A stretch of DNA of 64,000 nucleotides. Origin: Leptolyngbya subtilissima AS-A7. Lineage in GTDB: Bacteria > Cyanobacteriota > Cyanobacteriia > Phormidesmidales > Phormidesmidaceae. The stretch spans positions 310,001 through 374,000 of the forward strand of contig NZ_JAMPKY010000001.1 of NCBI RefSeq assembly GCF_039962255.1, written 5' to 3'. Below are positions 18,647 to 27,106 of this stretch, piece by piece; positions within the stretch are counted from its first letter, which is position 1, and the number at the start of each line of letters is the position of its first letter. The translations under genes were made by a program, and so were the position numbers. The notes beneath the pieces were generated by a model, which searched no databases, had not been told where the DNA came from, and worked only from the letters and a program-made list of their open reading frames with translations.

Positions 18647-20608
18647 ATGGTTCCCCAAGCCCCCATCCACGTTTTGCTGATTGAGGATAACCCCGGCGAT
18701 CGACGGTTGATGCAGGAGCTGCTGCGGGAGGTGACCTCGGTTGCCATCCAGCTCGACTATGCCGACAGCCTGGATCAGGGCATGCAGTACCTCAAGCAGA
18801 GTCCCTTCGACGTCGTGCTGCTAGACCTTTTTCTGCCCGACAGTCAGGGGTTTGCCACCTTCACCCAGCTGCACCAGCAGGAGCGCAAAACCCCGATCGT
18901 CGTCACCACCGGCCTAAACGATGAAACCCTGGCGCTCAACGCCGTGCAGGCCGGAGCCCAAGATTATCTCGTCAAAGGCCAGATCACTGGCGAGCTGCTG
19001 GTGCGCTCAATTCGCTATGCCATTGAACGCAAGCGGGCGGAGCAAAAGATCCGCGAGCAAGCGGCGCTGCTCGATATCGCCACCGATGCCATTCTCGTTC
19101 GCGACGGGCAAAACCAAATTCTATTTTGGAATCGGGGCGCGGAGCGGCTGTACGGGTGGACAGCGGCAGAGGCCCTGGGGCAAAAAGCCACCGAGCTGCT
19201 CTATGCCGACGACAATTCAGTGCAAATGCAGCAGATTCAGCAGCAGTTAATGCTCGACAATGAATGGCACGGGGAACTCAATCAAATCACTAAAACCGGT
19301 CAAGCTATTACCGTTGAAAGTCGGTGGACTCTGGTGCGCGACGACGATGGTCAACCCCAATTCATTCTGGTGGTGAACACCGATATCACTAGCAAAAAAC
19401 AGCTAGAGGCACAGTTTTTTCGCGCTCAGCGCTTGGAGAGCATCGGCACCTTGGCCAGCGGTATTGCCCACGATCTCAACAACATTTTGACCCCTGTCTT
19501 AGCCACCTCTCAGCTTTTACAGATGGAGTCATTCCATCAAGATGAACGCAGCCTAGAACTGCTCCAGCTTCTAGAGATAAATGCTCGACGCGGCGGCGAT
19601 ATTATCAAGCAAGTGTTGTCCTTTGCCCGCGGGGGTGAAGGCAAAAATGTAATTTTGCAAGCTGGACATGTGATTCGTGAAATTCAACAGATTATTCGCG
19701 GTACTTTTCCTAAATCTATTGAGCTGCGGGTAGATACCTCTATGGACCTGTGGCCCGTTGTGGGCAACGCCACCCAGCTCCACCAAGTGCTGATGAATTT
19801 GTGCGTTAACGCCCGCGATGCCATGCCCCAGGGGGGAACCCTAAAAATTTCGACAGAAAATCTCACCCTAGACGAAGCTTATACCCGCACAAATCTCGAT
19901 GCTAAAGCCGGAAGCTATATTGCAATCACCGTTGCCGATAGCGGTAGCGGCATTGCGCCTGAGCTTCTCGATCGCATTTTTGAACCGTTCTTTACATCTA
20001 AAGAAATTGGCAAAGGCACCGGGCTGGGGCTGTCAACGGTGTTAGGAATTGTGAGGAGTCATCACGGCTTTATTACCGTCTCCAGCCTGCCCAATCAAGG
20101 TACTGAGTTCAAAGTTTTTCTACCTGCGGTTAAGGTTGCTGACCCCCCAGCGCGGAGTTCTACTGAGGTCTGGCTCGGCAATCAAGAGCTGATTTTGGTC
20201 GTCGATGACGAAGCCCCCATTCGGGAAGTGACTCAAGCCACCCTAGAGGCTTACAACTATCGCGTAATAACGGCCTGTGATGGTCTTGATGCGGTCGCCC
20301 TCTACGTTCAACATCAACATGACATTCGCCTGGTGATCATGGACTTAATGATGCCCGCTTTGGATGGGGCTACCACCTGCCGAATTCTACACAAGCTCAA
20401 CCCCCAAGTGCATATAATTGCTGTCAGTGGGCTGCCGCAGCAAAATGCTGAGCCGACCTCCATTGCTGTCGAAATTGAAAGTTTTTTACCCAAGCCCTAC
20501 ACCATTGACGAACTACTTCAAGTCGTAGGTGAAGCGCTGAAACCTAAGGGATATCGGCAAGCAGGTTTTGCCCAACAGGTTAGTATTGGCCGCGGTGAAA
20601 GTGAGTGA
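18647..20608 (+). CDS. REC-PAS-histidine kinase-REC hybrid sensor
   Basis: 653-residue hybrid kinase. Receiver 1 (Asp60 in DVVLLDLFLPDSQGF); coiled coil; PAS (about 140-260, with NQILFWNRGAERLYGW and a VVNTDIT end); HisKA with His275 in SGIAHDLNNILTP; HATPase (NLCVNARDAMP, GSGIAPE, GTGLGLSTVLG); and a terminal receiver with Asp566 (LVIMDLMMPALDGA). The LNN-type H-box places it in the NtrB-like group. As the last gene of the four-gene operon it could receive phosphate on REC1 and pass it to its own terminal receiver. It is convergent with the SDR gene; the 88-base gap contains a purine tract complementary to a pyrimidine tract. Confidence 0.93.
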   Translation: MVPQAPIHVLLIEDNPGDRRLMQELLREVTSVAIQLDYADSLDQGMQYLKQSPFDVVLLDLFLPDSQGFATFTQLHQQERKTPIVVTTGLNDETLALNAVQAGAQDYLVKGQITGELLVRSIRYAIERKRAEQKIREQAALLDIATDAILVRDGQNQILFWNRGAERLYGWTAAEALGQKATELLYADDNSVQMQQIQQQLMLDNEWHGELNQITKTGQAITVESRWTLVRDDDGQPQFILVVNTDITSKKQLEAQFFRAQRLESIGTLASGIAHDLNNILTPVLATSQLLQMESFHQDERSLELLQLLEINARRGGDIIKQVLSFARGGEGKNVILQAGHVIREIQQIIRGTFPKSIELRVDTSMDLWPVVGNATQLHQVLMNLCVNARDAMPQGGTLKISTENLTLDEAYTRTNLDAKAGSYIAITVADSGSGIAPELLDRIFEPFFTSKEIGKGTGLGLSTVLGIVRSHHGFITVSSLPNQGTEFKVFLPAVKVADPPARSSTEVWLGNQELILVVDDEAPIREVTQATLEAYNYRVITACDGLDAVALYVQHQHDIRLVIMDLMMPALDGATTCRILHKLNPQVHIIAVSGLPQQNAEPTSIAVEIESFLPKPYTIDELLQVVGEALKPKGYRQAGFAQQVSIGRGESE

Positions 20609-20696
20609 GCTGGGAGGGCAAGCGAGGCAGGGAGGAAGGGCACGATTAAAAACTGCCGCTCTCCCCGGATCCTTTCCTTCCCTCATCCCCTATTCC

Positions 20697-21380
20697 CTAC
20701 CCCGGTACTGTCAACGCGCGCCCATTATTCGAGGGCTGAAGGTTGAGGATATAGGGTACCGCTGCCTTTGCCCAGCTAGCGATAGGCGTATAGGCTGCAG
20801 CATCGTCGCCATAGCAGGTTTCGAGCATGGCGGTGTGAATAATGCCGGGGTTGAGGGCTACTGCCGCCATACCCGCCGGTAGCTCCTGCGAGAAGGCCTG
20901 GGTCAGCCCTTCTATTCCCCACTTGGTGGCACAGTAGGGGGCAAACTCTGGTGAGGTCGATCGCCCCCAGCCGGAGCTAAAGTTGACGAAAATGCCCGAT
21001 CGCTGCTCGACCATGGGCGGCGCAAAGTGGCGAATAACGTTGACGGTGCCGTTGAGGTTGACTGCAACCACCGCGTCAAACTCTGCGGCGGGCACGCTCC
21101 ACAGGGGGGCTGGATGATTGACCAAGCCCGCATTGTTGATCACCAAATCGGGCAGGCCATTGGCGGCGATCGCCTCCCTAGCCCAAGCTGCCACCGCTGC
21201 GTCGTCGCGAACGTCGACCGCCGTGAATTGGTGGGGGGCAGGGTACTGCGTCGTTAAGTCGGCGATGGTCTCGGCCCCGCGAGCACAGCCTGATACCCGA
21301 TGGCCTGCCGCCACAAAGCCATCGACCATGGCTCGGCCCAGCCCCTGGCTTACTCCAGTGATGACGATGTGTTTACCCAT
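20697..21380 (-). CDS. Short-chain dehydrogenase/reductase
   Basis: Classical SDR of 227 residues. The nucleotide-binding motif is TGVSQGLG near residue 8, with NNAG at 82-85 and the active site Ser135/Ser136, Tyr149 and Lys153 (PYCATK). NAD(P)H-dependent oxidoreductase; the substrate is unknown. It appears monocistronic, with its ATG at 21380 and no neighbour of related function. Confidence 0.9.
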   Translation of the reverse strand: MGKHIVITGVSQGLGRAMVDGFVAAGHRVSGCARGAETIADLTTQYPAPHQFTAVDVRDDAAVAAWAREAIAANGLPDLVINNAGLVNHPAPLWSVPAAEFDAVVAVNLNGTVNVIRHFAPPMVEQRSGIFVNFSSGWGRSTSPEFAPYCATKWGIEGLTQAFSQELPAGMAAVALNPGIIHTAMLETCYGDDAAAYTPIASWAKAAVPYILNLQPSNNGRALTVPG

Positions 21381-21539
21381 GGTGTAGGTGCGCTCAAGGA
21401 TAGTGCGATCGGACGATTCCGCTCCAGACTATGGCTGAGCATGCCTTAATCTGACCGTGGGCGCAAGGGGCGGGCTATGTCAGGATGAAATGAAATGGGG
21501 CATAGACAAGTCCTGGAACGTGGATACGGAAGCATCGTA

Positions 21540-22094
21540 ATGGGCAACTGGAGATTGGGACTACGGCAAATACCGGTGGTAGTGGTGCTCTGCCTGGTGA
21601 TGCTAGGGCTATGGGGCGTGAGTCAGCCCGCCCCTAGCGCCGTGGTGTGCGATCGCGCCGCCCCTGGTCAAGTCTACTGCCGGGCCACCCTACCGCTTCC
21701 CTGGGCCTGGCTGCCGAGTCAGAGCTTTTTGCTCAATGATGTGGCCATGACCTCAGAGCTGTGCGACAACAATCCCCACGGCGGCGTGCGCTTTTGCCAC
21801 CGGCTGACGCTGCTGGGAACAGCTCATCAAATCACTCTGCCAGAGGTGCGCACGCCGCTGTCGACGGCGGCCTTAAGAGAGCAACTGCGCCAGTTTGTTG
21901 CCGGTGAGGGCAGCCCCCGCCTGAGCTGGTCTAGCCCTGGCAGCGGCGTGCCCTGGCGCACCCTGGTGATTGTGCTACTGCTGGTGGCGGCTAACTGGGC
22001 TCTGTGGGATGTGCGGTGGCCACCCGTGGCTCCCTCTCCCTTAGCCCTCGATGGCGCAGTGCCCGCCCGCCGTGCAATTGATACAAAGGATTAA
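21540..22094 (+). CDS. Hypothetical protein with two membrane segments
   Basis: 184 residues from the ATG at 21540; a start at 21495 would add 15 unlikely residues. One N-terminal membrane anchor lies near residues 10-28 (IPVVVVLCLVMLGLWGV), followed by a roughly 100-residue external part with four Cys (VVCDR, VYCRA, ELCDN, RFCHR) that could form two disulfides. A second membrane segment near residues 140-158 (LVIVLLLVAANWALW) is followed by a short tail. I do not recognise a family. The paired Cys suggest an exported domain. Confidence 0.6.
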   Translation: MGNWRLGLRQIPVVVVLCLVMLGLWGVSQPAPSAVVCDRAAPGQVYCRATLPLPWAWLPSQSFLLNDVAMTSELCDNNPHGGVRFCHRLTLLGTAHQITLPEVRTPLSTAALREQLRQFVAGEGSPRLSWSSPGSGVPWRTLVIVLLLVAANWALWDVRWPPVAPSPLALDGAVPARRAIDTKD

Positions 22095-22741
22095 TATCGC
22101 CCAAAGGGCCTGACCATCAGCTAGAGCAATGCTCTTGACTATTGTCAAGAGATACACCGGCAAAACGTTACAAAACAAAATATCTAAAAGGGCTTTTCCC
22201 CAGGTTTTCCCCAGGTTCAACCGACTTTTCCCCAAGTTTTCCCCAGGAGTTCACGTTGGAGCACGGGCTTGGGCAGCCCTGTGGAAAACGGTATTTTCTT
22301 CAGCAGCGATCGCCTAGTCGGCTGCCTGCCCGCCTGTCTGCTGTTGGGAACCGCTAGAACCCCTACTCCGTCGTGGGAACCCTGGGCTGCTAGCTCAAAC
22401 AGGCCTGTAAGGCAAGATTGACAGTATCCGAGGAGTTCGGCAAAATGATGCGACTGGCAGAGCCGAGTACCGCGCTCCCCCAGTCCGAAAGGCCCGTCTC
22501 TGGGTTCTTACAGGCTGGCTTATAGCACTCCGGTTTCGCCCTGGGCAAAGTTAGCCCAGATAAATCCCCATGTTCTTTTAGTAGACAGAGTGTTGCATCG
22601 GCAGGCGTTGAATCTTTCACGCCTGGTTGCTGTGGGCGGCTTTATGCTGCCCATCCCAATGGCTGGCTTCAACGCCGGTCCGCTGGATTTCGTCCCGCCG
22701 CGATCGCTACAGTTCATCTCCCCCTACCAAGGCAGCGCCCT
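22095..22741 (+). promoter_or_regulatory. Intergenic region with DnaA-box-like array, palindrome and promoter
   Basis: No confident gene. It contains a perfect 8-bp palindrome CTCTTGAC-TATT-GTCAAGAG (22132-22151), an AT-rich patch (22160-22190), four direct TTTTCCCCA repeats and one inverted TTTTCCACA (see separate entry), and a promoter-like TTGACA (22418-22423) with CAAAAT (22441-22446), spacer 17, pointing at the DUF2811 gene. A short open frame upstream of DUF2811 ends in ...SPYQGSAL and its TGA overlaps the DUF2811 ATG (ATGA). It contains an in-frame ATG (GGFMLPIPMAGF), so a tiny leader peptide is possible but unproven. Confidence 0.45.
22194..22288 (+). repeat. Phased TTTTCCCCA repeats plus a DnaA box
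   Basis: TTTTCCCCA occurs at 22194-22202, 22205-22213, 22226-22234 and 22237-22245. The start-to-start spacings are 11, 21 and 11 bases, so all copies face the same side of the helix. TGTGGAAAA at 22280-22288 is the reverse complement of TTTTCCACA, the DnaA-box form reported for cyanobacteria. The array looks like a protein-binding platform: replication initiation, DnaA titration, or binding of another regulator. Confidence 0.6.
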
Positions 22742-22984
22742 ATGACCCTCAACGTGAGCACTCCCAAAGTTAGCCTCATGGCAGAAGTGCCGGAAGACCT
22801 TTATAACGCGCTTCAGGTCTACCTAGATGCCAACCCCGCCTGGAGCCAGCACCGCGTATTCTGCGCCGCCCTATCGCTGTTTTTGATGCAGAGTAACCAG
22901 GGCGATAGTCAAAGAGCGGCCGCTAAAGGTCGTCGCGATGTCAACCGCATCTACCTCGATGCCCTGTTTGACTACACTATCTAG
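22742..22984 (+). CDS. DUF2811 small protein
   Basis: 80-residue protein that looks like the cyanobacterial DUF2811 family: VSLMAEVPEDLYNALQVYLD, then PAWSQHRVFCAALSLFLMQ and a C-terminal RIYLDALF. The family has no known function; the pattern of a short strand followed by helices is compatible with a ribbon-helix-helix-like fold, which is inference. The ATG overlaps the TGA of a short upstream frame by 4 bases, and a promoter-like pair lies 300 bases upstream. Confidence 0.65.
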   Translation: MTLNVSTPKVSLMAEVPEDLYNALQVYLDANPAWSQHRVFCAALSLFLMQSNQGDSQRAAAKGRRDVNRIYLDALFDYTI

Positions 22985-23307
22985 TGGCAAGTAGGCTAGC
23001 CGACCATGGGCTAGTACTTGACCAGGCTGATTGTGACAAGCTCTGACGGTCAGGGTTTAGGGTTTAAGGTCTCCCGTTCAGGGTGGGTCGTGAACCTTAA
23101 ACCCTGAATTCCTAAACCTTGAACCCTCAATAATCAGTCACTTTTGGCTGGAGAGATTACTGGATTGCGATCGCTCGTAATCCGGGTTTGAGATGCAACT
23201 ATCGCGCAAAATATCAGCGATAGTTTTTTCAACGGATTGCGATGCCCGTGACCTGGGTTTGAGGCGCAACTCTAAACGTCATACCTCAAACCCCGAGTTT
23301 TCTGCCC
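22985..23307 (+). repeat. Intergenic repeats: hairpin element and 39-base direct repeat
   Basis: Two structures fill this gap. First, AGGGTTTAAGGT (23059-23070) and ACCTTAAACCCT (23094-23105) form a perfect 12-bp inverted repeat within a TAAACCCT-rich tract; related hairpins occur at 38052-38102 and 62623-62699. Second, 23162-23200 and 23234-23271 are imperfect direct copies, both beginning GGATTGCGAT and containing GGGTTTGAG followed by GCAACT, separated by a segment with an ATCGCG/CGAT dyad. There is no coding potential. Confidence 0.6.
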
Positions 23308-24051
23308 CTAATCAACCCAGCCAATATCGGAATCGGTCAACATCGGGTTGGGCTGCCCTTTTTGGATGGTGTACTCCGGCACCCCTCGATGGTAGGTAGG
23401 TCTATCCTTAGCTTCCATGGGGCGGCGGGGCGTGATGTCTACCCCAGAGGTACGGCGCGTTGCCGGAGACGGAGCCGCAGGGGGGGCCGGGGTCTCAGCT
23501 AGCTTCAGAATGGTTTTCTTAGCCTCATCCAGCTCGGCCTGAGTTTTGGTCAATGCCTCGGCCTTAGTCTTGGTTCCTGCCTCTGCCTGATCGAGGCTGT
23601 CCTTGAGCTCAAATAGACGGCCCTGTTGGGTTTCGAGATCTTTTTGCAGCCCGGCAATGATTTTCTCGAGCTGAGCCTTGTCTTTCTCAGCGGTGGCCAG
23701 GTCTTTTTCTAAAGCACTCACCCGCTGGGCTAGGTCAACATCGGGGGCGATCGGAGCCTCTGCTTTGTCCTCAGGCTCCGCCGTTGTGGCCTCTGCTTCA
23801 GCCTGGGGCTTAGCCGCAACAACCTCCGCCTTAGCCTTAGGGGCAGGCGCCGCTTTATCCTCGAGCTTAGCCGCCTGGCGGCTGGTAGCGGTGCGGCGAG
23901 AAGACCCAGACCGGGAAGCGCGGCGGCTGGCCGTAGCCTTAGGGGCTACAGGCGCTTCATCAGCCTCAGGTTGAGGGGCGATCGCAGGGTCTGGGGCGTC
24001 AGCCTTATTCACTTCTTCTTTAAGTAGATCGGAGAGGCTTTTTTTCGTCAT
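23308..24051 (-). CDS. mcdB: McdB-like carboxysome-positioning adaptor
   Basis: 247-residue, low-complexity protein. An acidic/Ala-Pro-rich disordered N-terminal half contains a basic patch ([12 protein letters not shown] near residue 40). A central coiled coil follows (about 105-190; [19 protein letters not shown]...), then a conserved-looking tail ending TDSDIGWVD, with Trp245 third from the C-terminus. McdB proteins have this plan: disordered N-terminus, coiled coil and an invariant Trp at the extreme C-terminus. The gene starts inside the stop codon of the ParA-type gene (ATGA overlap), the usual mcdA-mcdB order. The expected role is to link carboxysomes to McdA on the nucleoid. Low sequence conservation makes this a strong inference rather than proof; another ParA cargo adaptor is the alternative. 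Confidence 0.62.
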   Translation of the reverse strand: MTKKSLSDLLKEEVNKADAPDPAIAPQPEADEAPVAPKATASRRASRSGSSRRTATSRQAAKLEDKAAPAPKAKAEVVAAKPQAEAEATTAEPEDKAEAPIAPDVDLAQRVSALEKDLATAEKDKAQLEKIIAGLQKDLETQQGRLFELKDSLDQAEAGTKTKAEALTKTQAELDEAKKTILKLAETPAPPAAPSPATRRTSGVDITPRRPMEAKDRPTYHRGVPEYTIQKGQPNPMLTDSDIGWVD

Positions 24052-24689
24052 GGCTGGGTCCAGTCTCGCTGTAGTTCTTCGGCAACTCGGCAGTAGTCAG
24101 AACGGGCCTCCTGGCTGTTTTTGCCGCGCCACTTGAGCACCGGCAGCCCCTCTAATGCGGCCCGCTCGTGAGCTTTGTAGGCACGAATAAACGCATTACA
24201 GGCGGGAATTTTTAGCTCCAGTAGGGTGTTCTGGGCTTCAATGGCTTCGCCGACGCTGCGGGAATCCACCTTCGTCAACAATACTCGATGGGATACCCCG
24301 CTGGGCGATACCGCTTCATTCACTGTAGTAATCAGCACGGCCAAATCCATGGGGGCCGGTGGTGTGGGCAACAGCAAATAATCCGCCGCTGGAATCACCG
24401 CCGCCAGGGTCGCTGACCCCAGCGCCGGCGGAGTATCCACTACGATCAGGTCATGGGTATGCTCCTGCCTGAGTCGTTTCAGCCGAGCTGGGTTAAATTC
24501 TGCTTTTACCTCAAAGCCCAGCTCAACCGGGCTGCGCCCCGTCCACCACAGGGCCGACCCTTGGGGGTCAGCATCGACTAGCAGCACCGATCGCGTCTCC
24601 GCAAACACCGCTGCTAAATTAACGGCGGTGGTGGTTTTGCCCACCCCTCCTTTACCGTTAAACACCGCTAACACAATTGGGCTAGCCAA
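24048..24689 (-). CDS. mcdA: ParA-type ATPase, McdA-like
   Basis: 213-residue deviant-Walker ATPase: [17 protein letters not shown] (signature Lys and P-loop Lys), [11 protein letters not shown] and [10 protein letters not shown]. Small ParA ATPases bind DNA nonspecifically as ATP dimers and form gradients that position plasmids or cell cargo. The classical KGGVGKTT motif is that of the common (type 2) McdA. A McdB-like gene follows with a 4-base overlap, which supports carboxysome positioning. The ribosome site AGGAGGAAC lies just upstream of the ATG at 24689. A plasmid-style ParA is the alternative, but no parB or parS is seen. Confidence 0.7.
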   Translation of the reverse strand: MASPIVLAVFNGKGGVGKTTTAVNLAAVFAETRSVLLVDADPQGSALWWTGRSPVELGFEVKAEFNPARLKRLRQEHTHDLIVVDTPPALGSATLAAVIPAADYLLLPTPPAPMDLAVLITTVNEAVSPSGVSHRVLLTKVDSRSVGEAIEAQNTLLELKIPACNAFIRAYKAHERAALEGLPVLKWRGKNSQEARSDYCRVAEELQRDWTQP

Positions 24690-25082
24690 TTAAAGTTCCT
24701 CCTCAGGAGATGCGGCCAAAGCCTCTAGCAAGCTGACTACCAAGGTTTTTCGAGGATAGATCAGCTAGAGCAAGCGCTGCATTGCTCGGTTTCCAGAACC
24801 ACGCCAACGCCTCAACCTACGGAATAGTACTGCAAGCTTGCTCGAACAGCATATCCAGATTTGCCCCATTCTCTAAAAACCTCGTCGCCTACCCCCACCC
24901 ATCCCCCTGCCCCCTTGATAAAATACAGCCACCCTAGTCGAGATCAGCCCCAGGGCGCAGCATTATGCCATAACTGGCTGTGGCTGCCTCCTGGGGCTAT
25001 TTGAGGCGATCGCTTTTGGAGATCCAAAAGCGCCCTATCGATATCGAAAGCTTATTACTCCTAACCGCTTACCCAATCTCCC
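24690..25082. other. 393-base divergent intergenic region with perfect palindrome
   Basis: This region separates the divergent mcdA-like and DUF1003 genes and must contain both promoters. The clearest element is a perfect inverted repeat: CGCTTTTGGA (25011-25020), spacer GA, TCCAAAAGCG (25023-25032), 50 bases before the DUF1003 start. It lacks a following T-run, so an operator or cruciform is more likely than a terminator. The tract 24880-24920 is C-rich, low-complexity sequence. I see no gene. Confidence 0.55.
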
Positions 25083-25715
25083 ATGGCTAATTCCACCGAG
25101 TCACCTGCCACTACGTCGTCAAGGACCTGGTTTAGCCGTCGTCCTAAGCAGCGCATTTTGACGGCTCCGCTGCCTGCCCCCATTGCCGAAAACATTGAAG
25201 CAATCATTGCCATTCACCGCCAGGAGGCCGAGAAGGCCTCGACCACCGAGCAAATTTTGGAGGTGGTGGCCTCGTGGTTTAGTCGACCTGGGTTCTTGTA
25301 CCTGCTGCTGCTGAGTCTAGGCCTGTGGCTGGGTGGCGATGCGCTTAACCACGCCGGTCTGCTGCCCTTCGAACTACCCACCTTCGGCTGGGCGGACCAG
25401 GGACTAGATGCAGCGTCGCTGCTGATCTCGACCGGGGTGCTGATTCGCCAAAACCGCCAGGAAAGCTTTGCCGAACAACGCACCCAGCTGATGCTTCAGC
25501 TCAACCTGCTATCAGAGAAGAAAATTGCCAAAATCATTGCGCTGATAGAAGAGCTGCGGGAAGACCTGCCCGATATCGTGCAGCGCTACGACCACGAGGC
25601 CGCTCTCATGCAAATCTCCACCGATCCCCTGGCGGTGCTGGAGGCGCTAAAAGAAAACCTGGAAGAAGAAGTATCGGTGGAAAAAGAATCTAGAGAATCT
25701 GTAGAGGATGTTTAA
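25083..25715 (+). CDS. DUF1003 membrane protein
   Basis: 210-residue protein of the DUF1003 family. It has a basic N-terminus, a helix with QILEVVASWFSRPGF, two membrane segments (about 72-90 and 110-125) and the family signature RQNRQESFAEQRTQLMLQLNLLSEKKIAKI, followed by an acidic tail. The function is unknown; relatives are predicted inner-membrane proteins. It is convergent with the response regulator gene, with 7 bases between the stops, and has a perfect 22-base palindrome in its leader. Confidence 0.8.
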   Translation: MANSTESPATTSSRTWFSRRPKQRILTAPLPAPIAENIEAIIAIHRQEAEKASTTEQILEVVASWFSRPGFLYLLLLSLGLWLGGDALNHAGLLPFELPTFGWADQGLDAASLLISTGVLIRQNRQESFAEQRTQLMLQLNLLSEKKIAKIIALIEELREDLPDIVQRYDHEAALMQISTDPLAVLEALKENLEEEVSVEKESRESVEDV

Positions 25716-25722
25716 CCGAGAG

Positions 25723-26085
25723 CTAGCGCAGCAGCTGCTTGACGGTGCTGATCATATCGGCAGGGCGAAAGGGCTTGGTGATGTAGGCATCGGCCCCCTG
25801 CTTCATGCCCCAGTAGCGGTCAAACTCTTCGGCCTTGCTAGAGCAGATAATGACCGGAATATTTTGGGTGGCGGCGGTGTTTTTGATCCATCGACAGAGC
25901 TCATAGCCATTCATGTTGGGCATAACAATGTCGAGCACTACCAGATCGGGAGGCGTTGCCTGAATCATCTCCTGAGCTTCTACGCCATCTTTGGCTTCCA
26001 CTACGGTCAGACCCGCCTTAATCAGCAGCCCGGCGATCATTTCTCGCAGGGTTGAACTGTCATCCACAATTAGCACTGTACTCAT
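25723..26085 (-). CDS. CheY/PilH-like response regulator
   Basis: 120-residue single-domain receiver: VLIVDDSS at the N-terminus, phospho-acceptor Asp52 in LVVLDIVMPNMNGYE, and Lys in ITKPFRPADM. The sequence is closest in style to PilH/TaxY-type regulators of cyanobacterial pilus motility and phototaxis (inference from the VMPNMNGYELCRWIK segment). There is no kinase or methyl-accepting protein nearby. It is transcribed in the same direction as ftsX but is separated from it. Confidence 0.9.
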   Translation of the reverse strand: MSTVLIVDDSSTLREMIAGLLIKAGLTVVEAKDGVEAQEMIQATPPDLVVLDIVMPNMNGYELCRWIKNTAATQNIPVIICSSKAEEFDRYWGMKQGADAYITKPFRPADMISTVKQLLR

Positions 26086-26203
26086 ACCGATGCCTCGCTG
26101 ACGGTATGCAGACCGCCCATTGCTCCGTAGCTATTATGGCCAATTTGGGCAGACTCTAACACTTTATTTGAGGACGGCATTGTAGAGGGTTATAGGGAAA
26201 TAG

Positions 26204-27106
26204 CTAGCGCAGCGAAAACTTGCGAACTGCCAGCAAGCTGCCAATTAACCCCACTAGGGTACCTAGTCCCAGTAGTGCCGCAGGCAGCAAAATCAGCTGT
26301 TGGGGCGTTAGTCTCAGCCCCTGCACCACAAACTGAATAAAGTCGGCCTGCTGGGTGGCTAGCTCGGTTAAAAAACGCTGAATGGCAAACAACAATCCCC
26401 AGGCGACGGTGGCCCCAGCCAGGCCAAAGGTCGCCCCCTGCAAAATGAAAGGGAGGTAGATCCAAATGCGGGTGGCCCCGACTAGCTGCATGACCTCGAT
26501 CTCGCGCTTGCGGGCCAGCACAATCAGGCGAATGGTGGTGGTGATGACGGCGGTGGCGGTGAGGGTGAGAATGGTGATGACAAATAGGCTGGTCCACTTG
26601 AGGCCGTCGTTGAGCTGGGCCAGGCGGGTGACAGCTTCGTCGACGTAGCGTACCTCATCGATGCCGTCGAGGCTTTGGAGCTGACTGGCGATCGCTGGCA
26701 CCGACTCAGAATCCTTCGCTTTGACCTTGAGCTCGTCGACTAAGGGGTTGCCCTTGAGCTGATCGGTGGCTCCGGCAATGTCAGACAGGCCCAGATCGGC
26801 CACCAGAGACGCCCAAGCCGCTTCCTTAGTCACCGGGGTCACCGCCACTACGTTGGGAAAGCCCTCGACTACCGGCTGTAAATCGCTGGCCTGAAAGCCG
26901 CTTTCCAAATAAGCCGATACCTCCAGCTGGCTACCAAACTGGTTGAGCAGTCGCTCTAGCTGCCAGGTCGATTGCAGGCTAATGCCAAATAAGAATAGCA
27001 GCACGGTGATGGTGCTGATGGCCGCCCAGTTCATCCAGCCGCCGCGTCGCAGCCCTAAAAAGGTTTCGCGCAGCAGGTAGTCGAACTTGGTAAAAAGCTT
27101 AAACAT
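26204..27106 (-). CDS. ftsX: Cell division ABC-transporter permease FtsX
   Basis: 300-residue FtsX. An N-terminal cytoplasmic part and TM1 (about 20-42; WAAISTITVLLFLFGISL) are followed by the large periplasmic loop (EVSAYLESGF... through DEVRYVDEAV) and three C-terminal membrane segments. FtsX pairs with FtsE and activates peptidoglycan hydrolysis at division; ftsE is not adjacent, as is common in cyanobacteria. The ATG at 27106 (MFKLFTKFDYLLRETF) is chosen because the family starts there; the frame extends 43 codons further without similarity. Confidence 0.92.
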   Translation of the reverse strand: MFKLFTKFDYLLRETFLGLRRGGWMNWAAISTITVLLFLFGISLQSTWQLERLLNQFGSQLEVSAYLESGFQASDLQPVVEGFPNVVAVTPVTKEAAWASLVADLGLSDIAGATDQLKGNPLVDELKVKAKDSESVPAIASQLQSLDGIDEVRYVDEAVTRLAQLNDGLKWTSLFVITILTLTATAVITTTIRLIVLARKREIEVMQLVGATRIWIYLPFILQGATFGLAGATVAWGLLFAIQRFLTELATQQADFIQFVVQGLRLTPQQLILLPAALLGLGTLVGLIGSLLAVRKFSLR

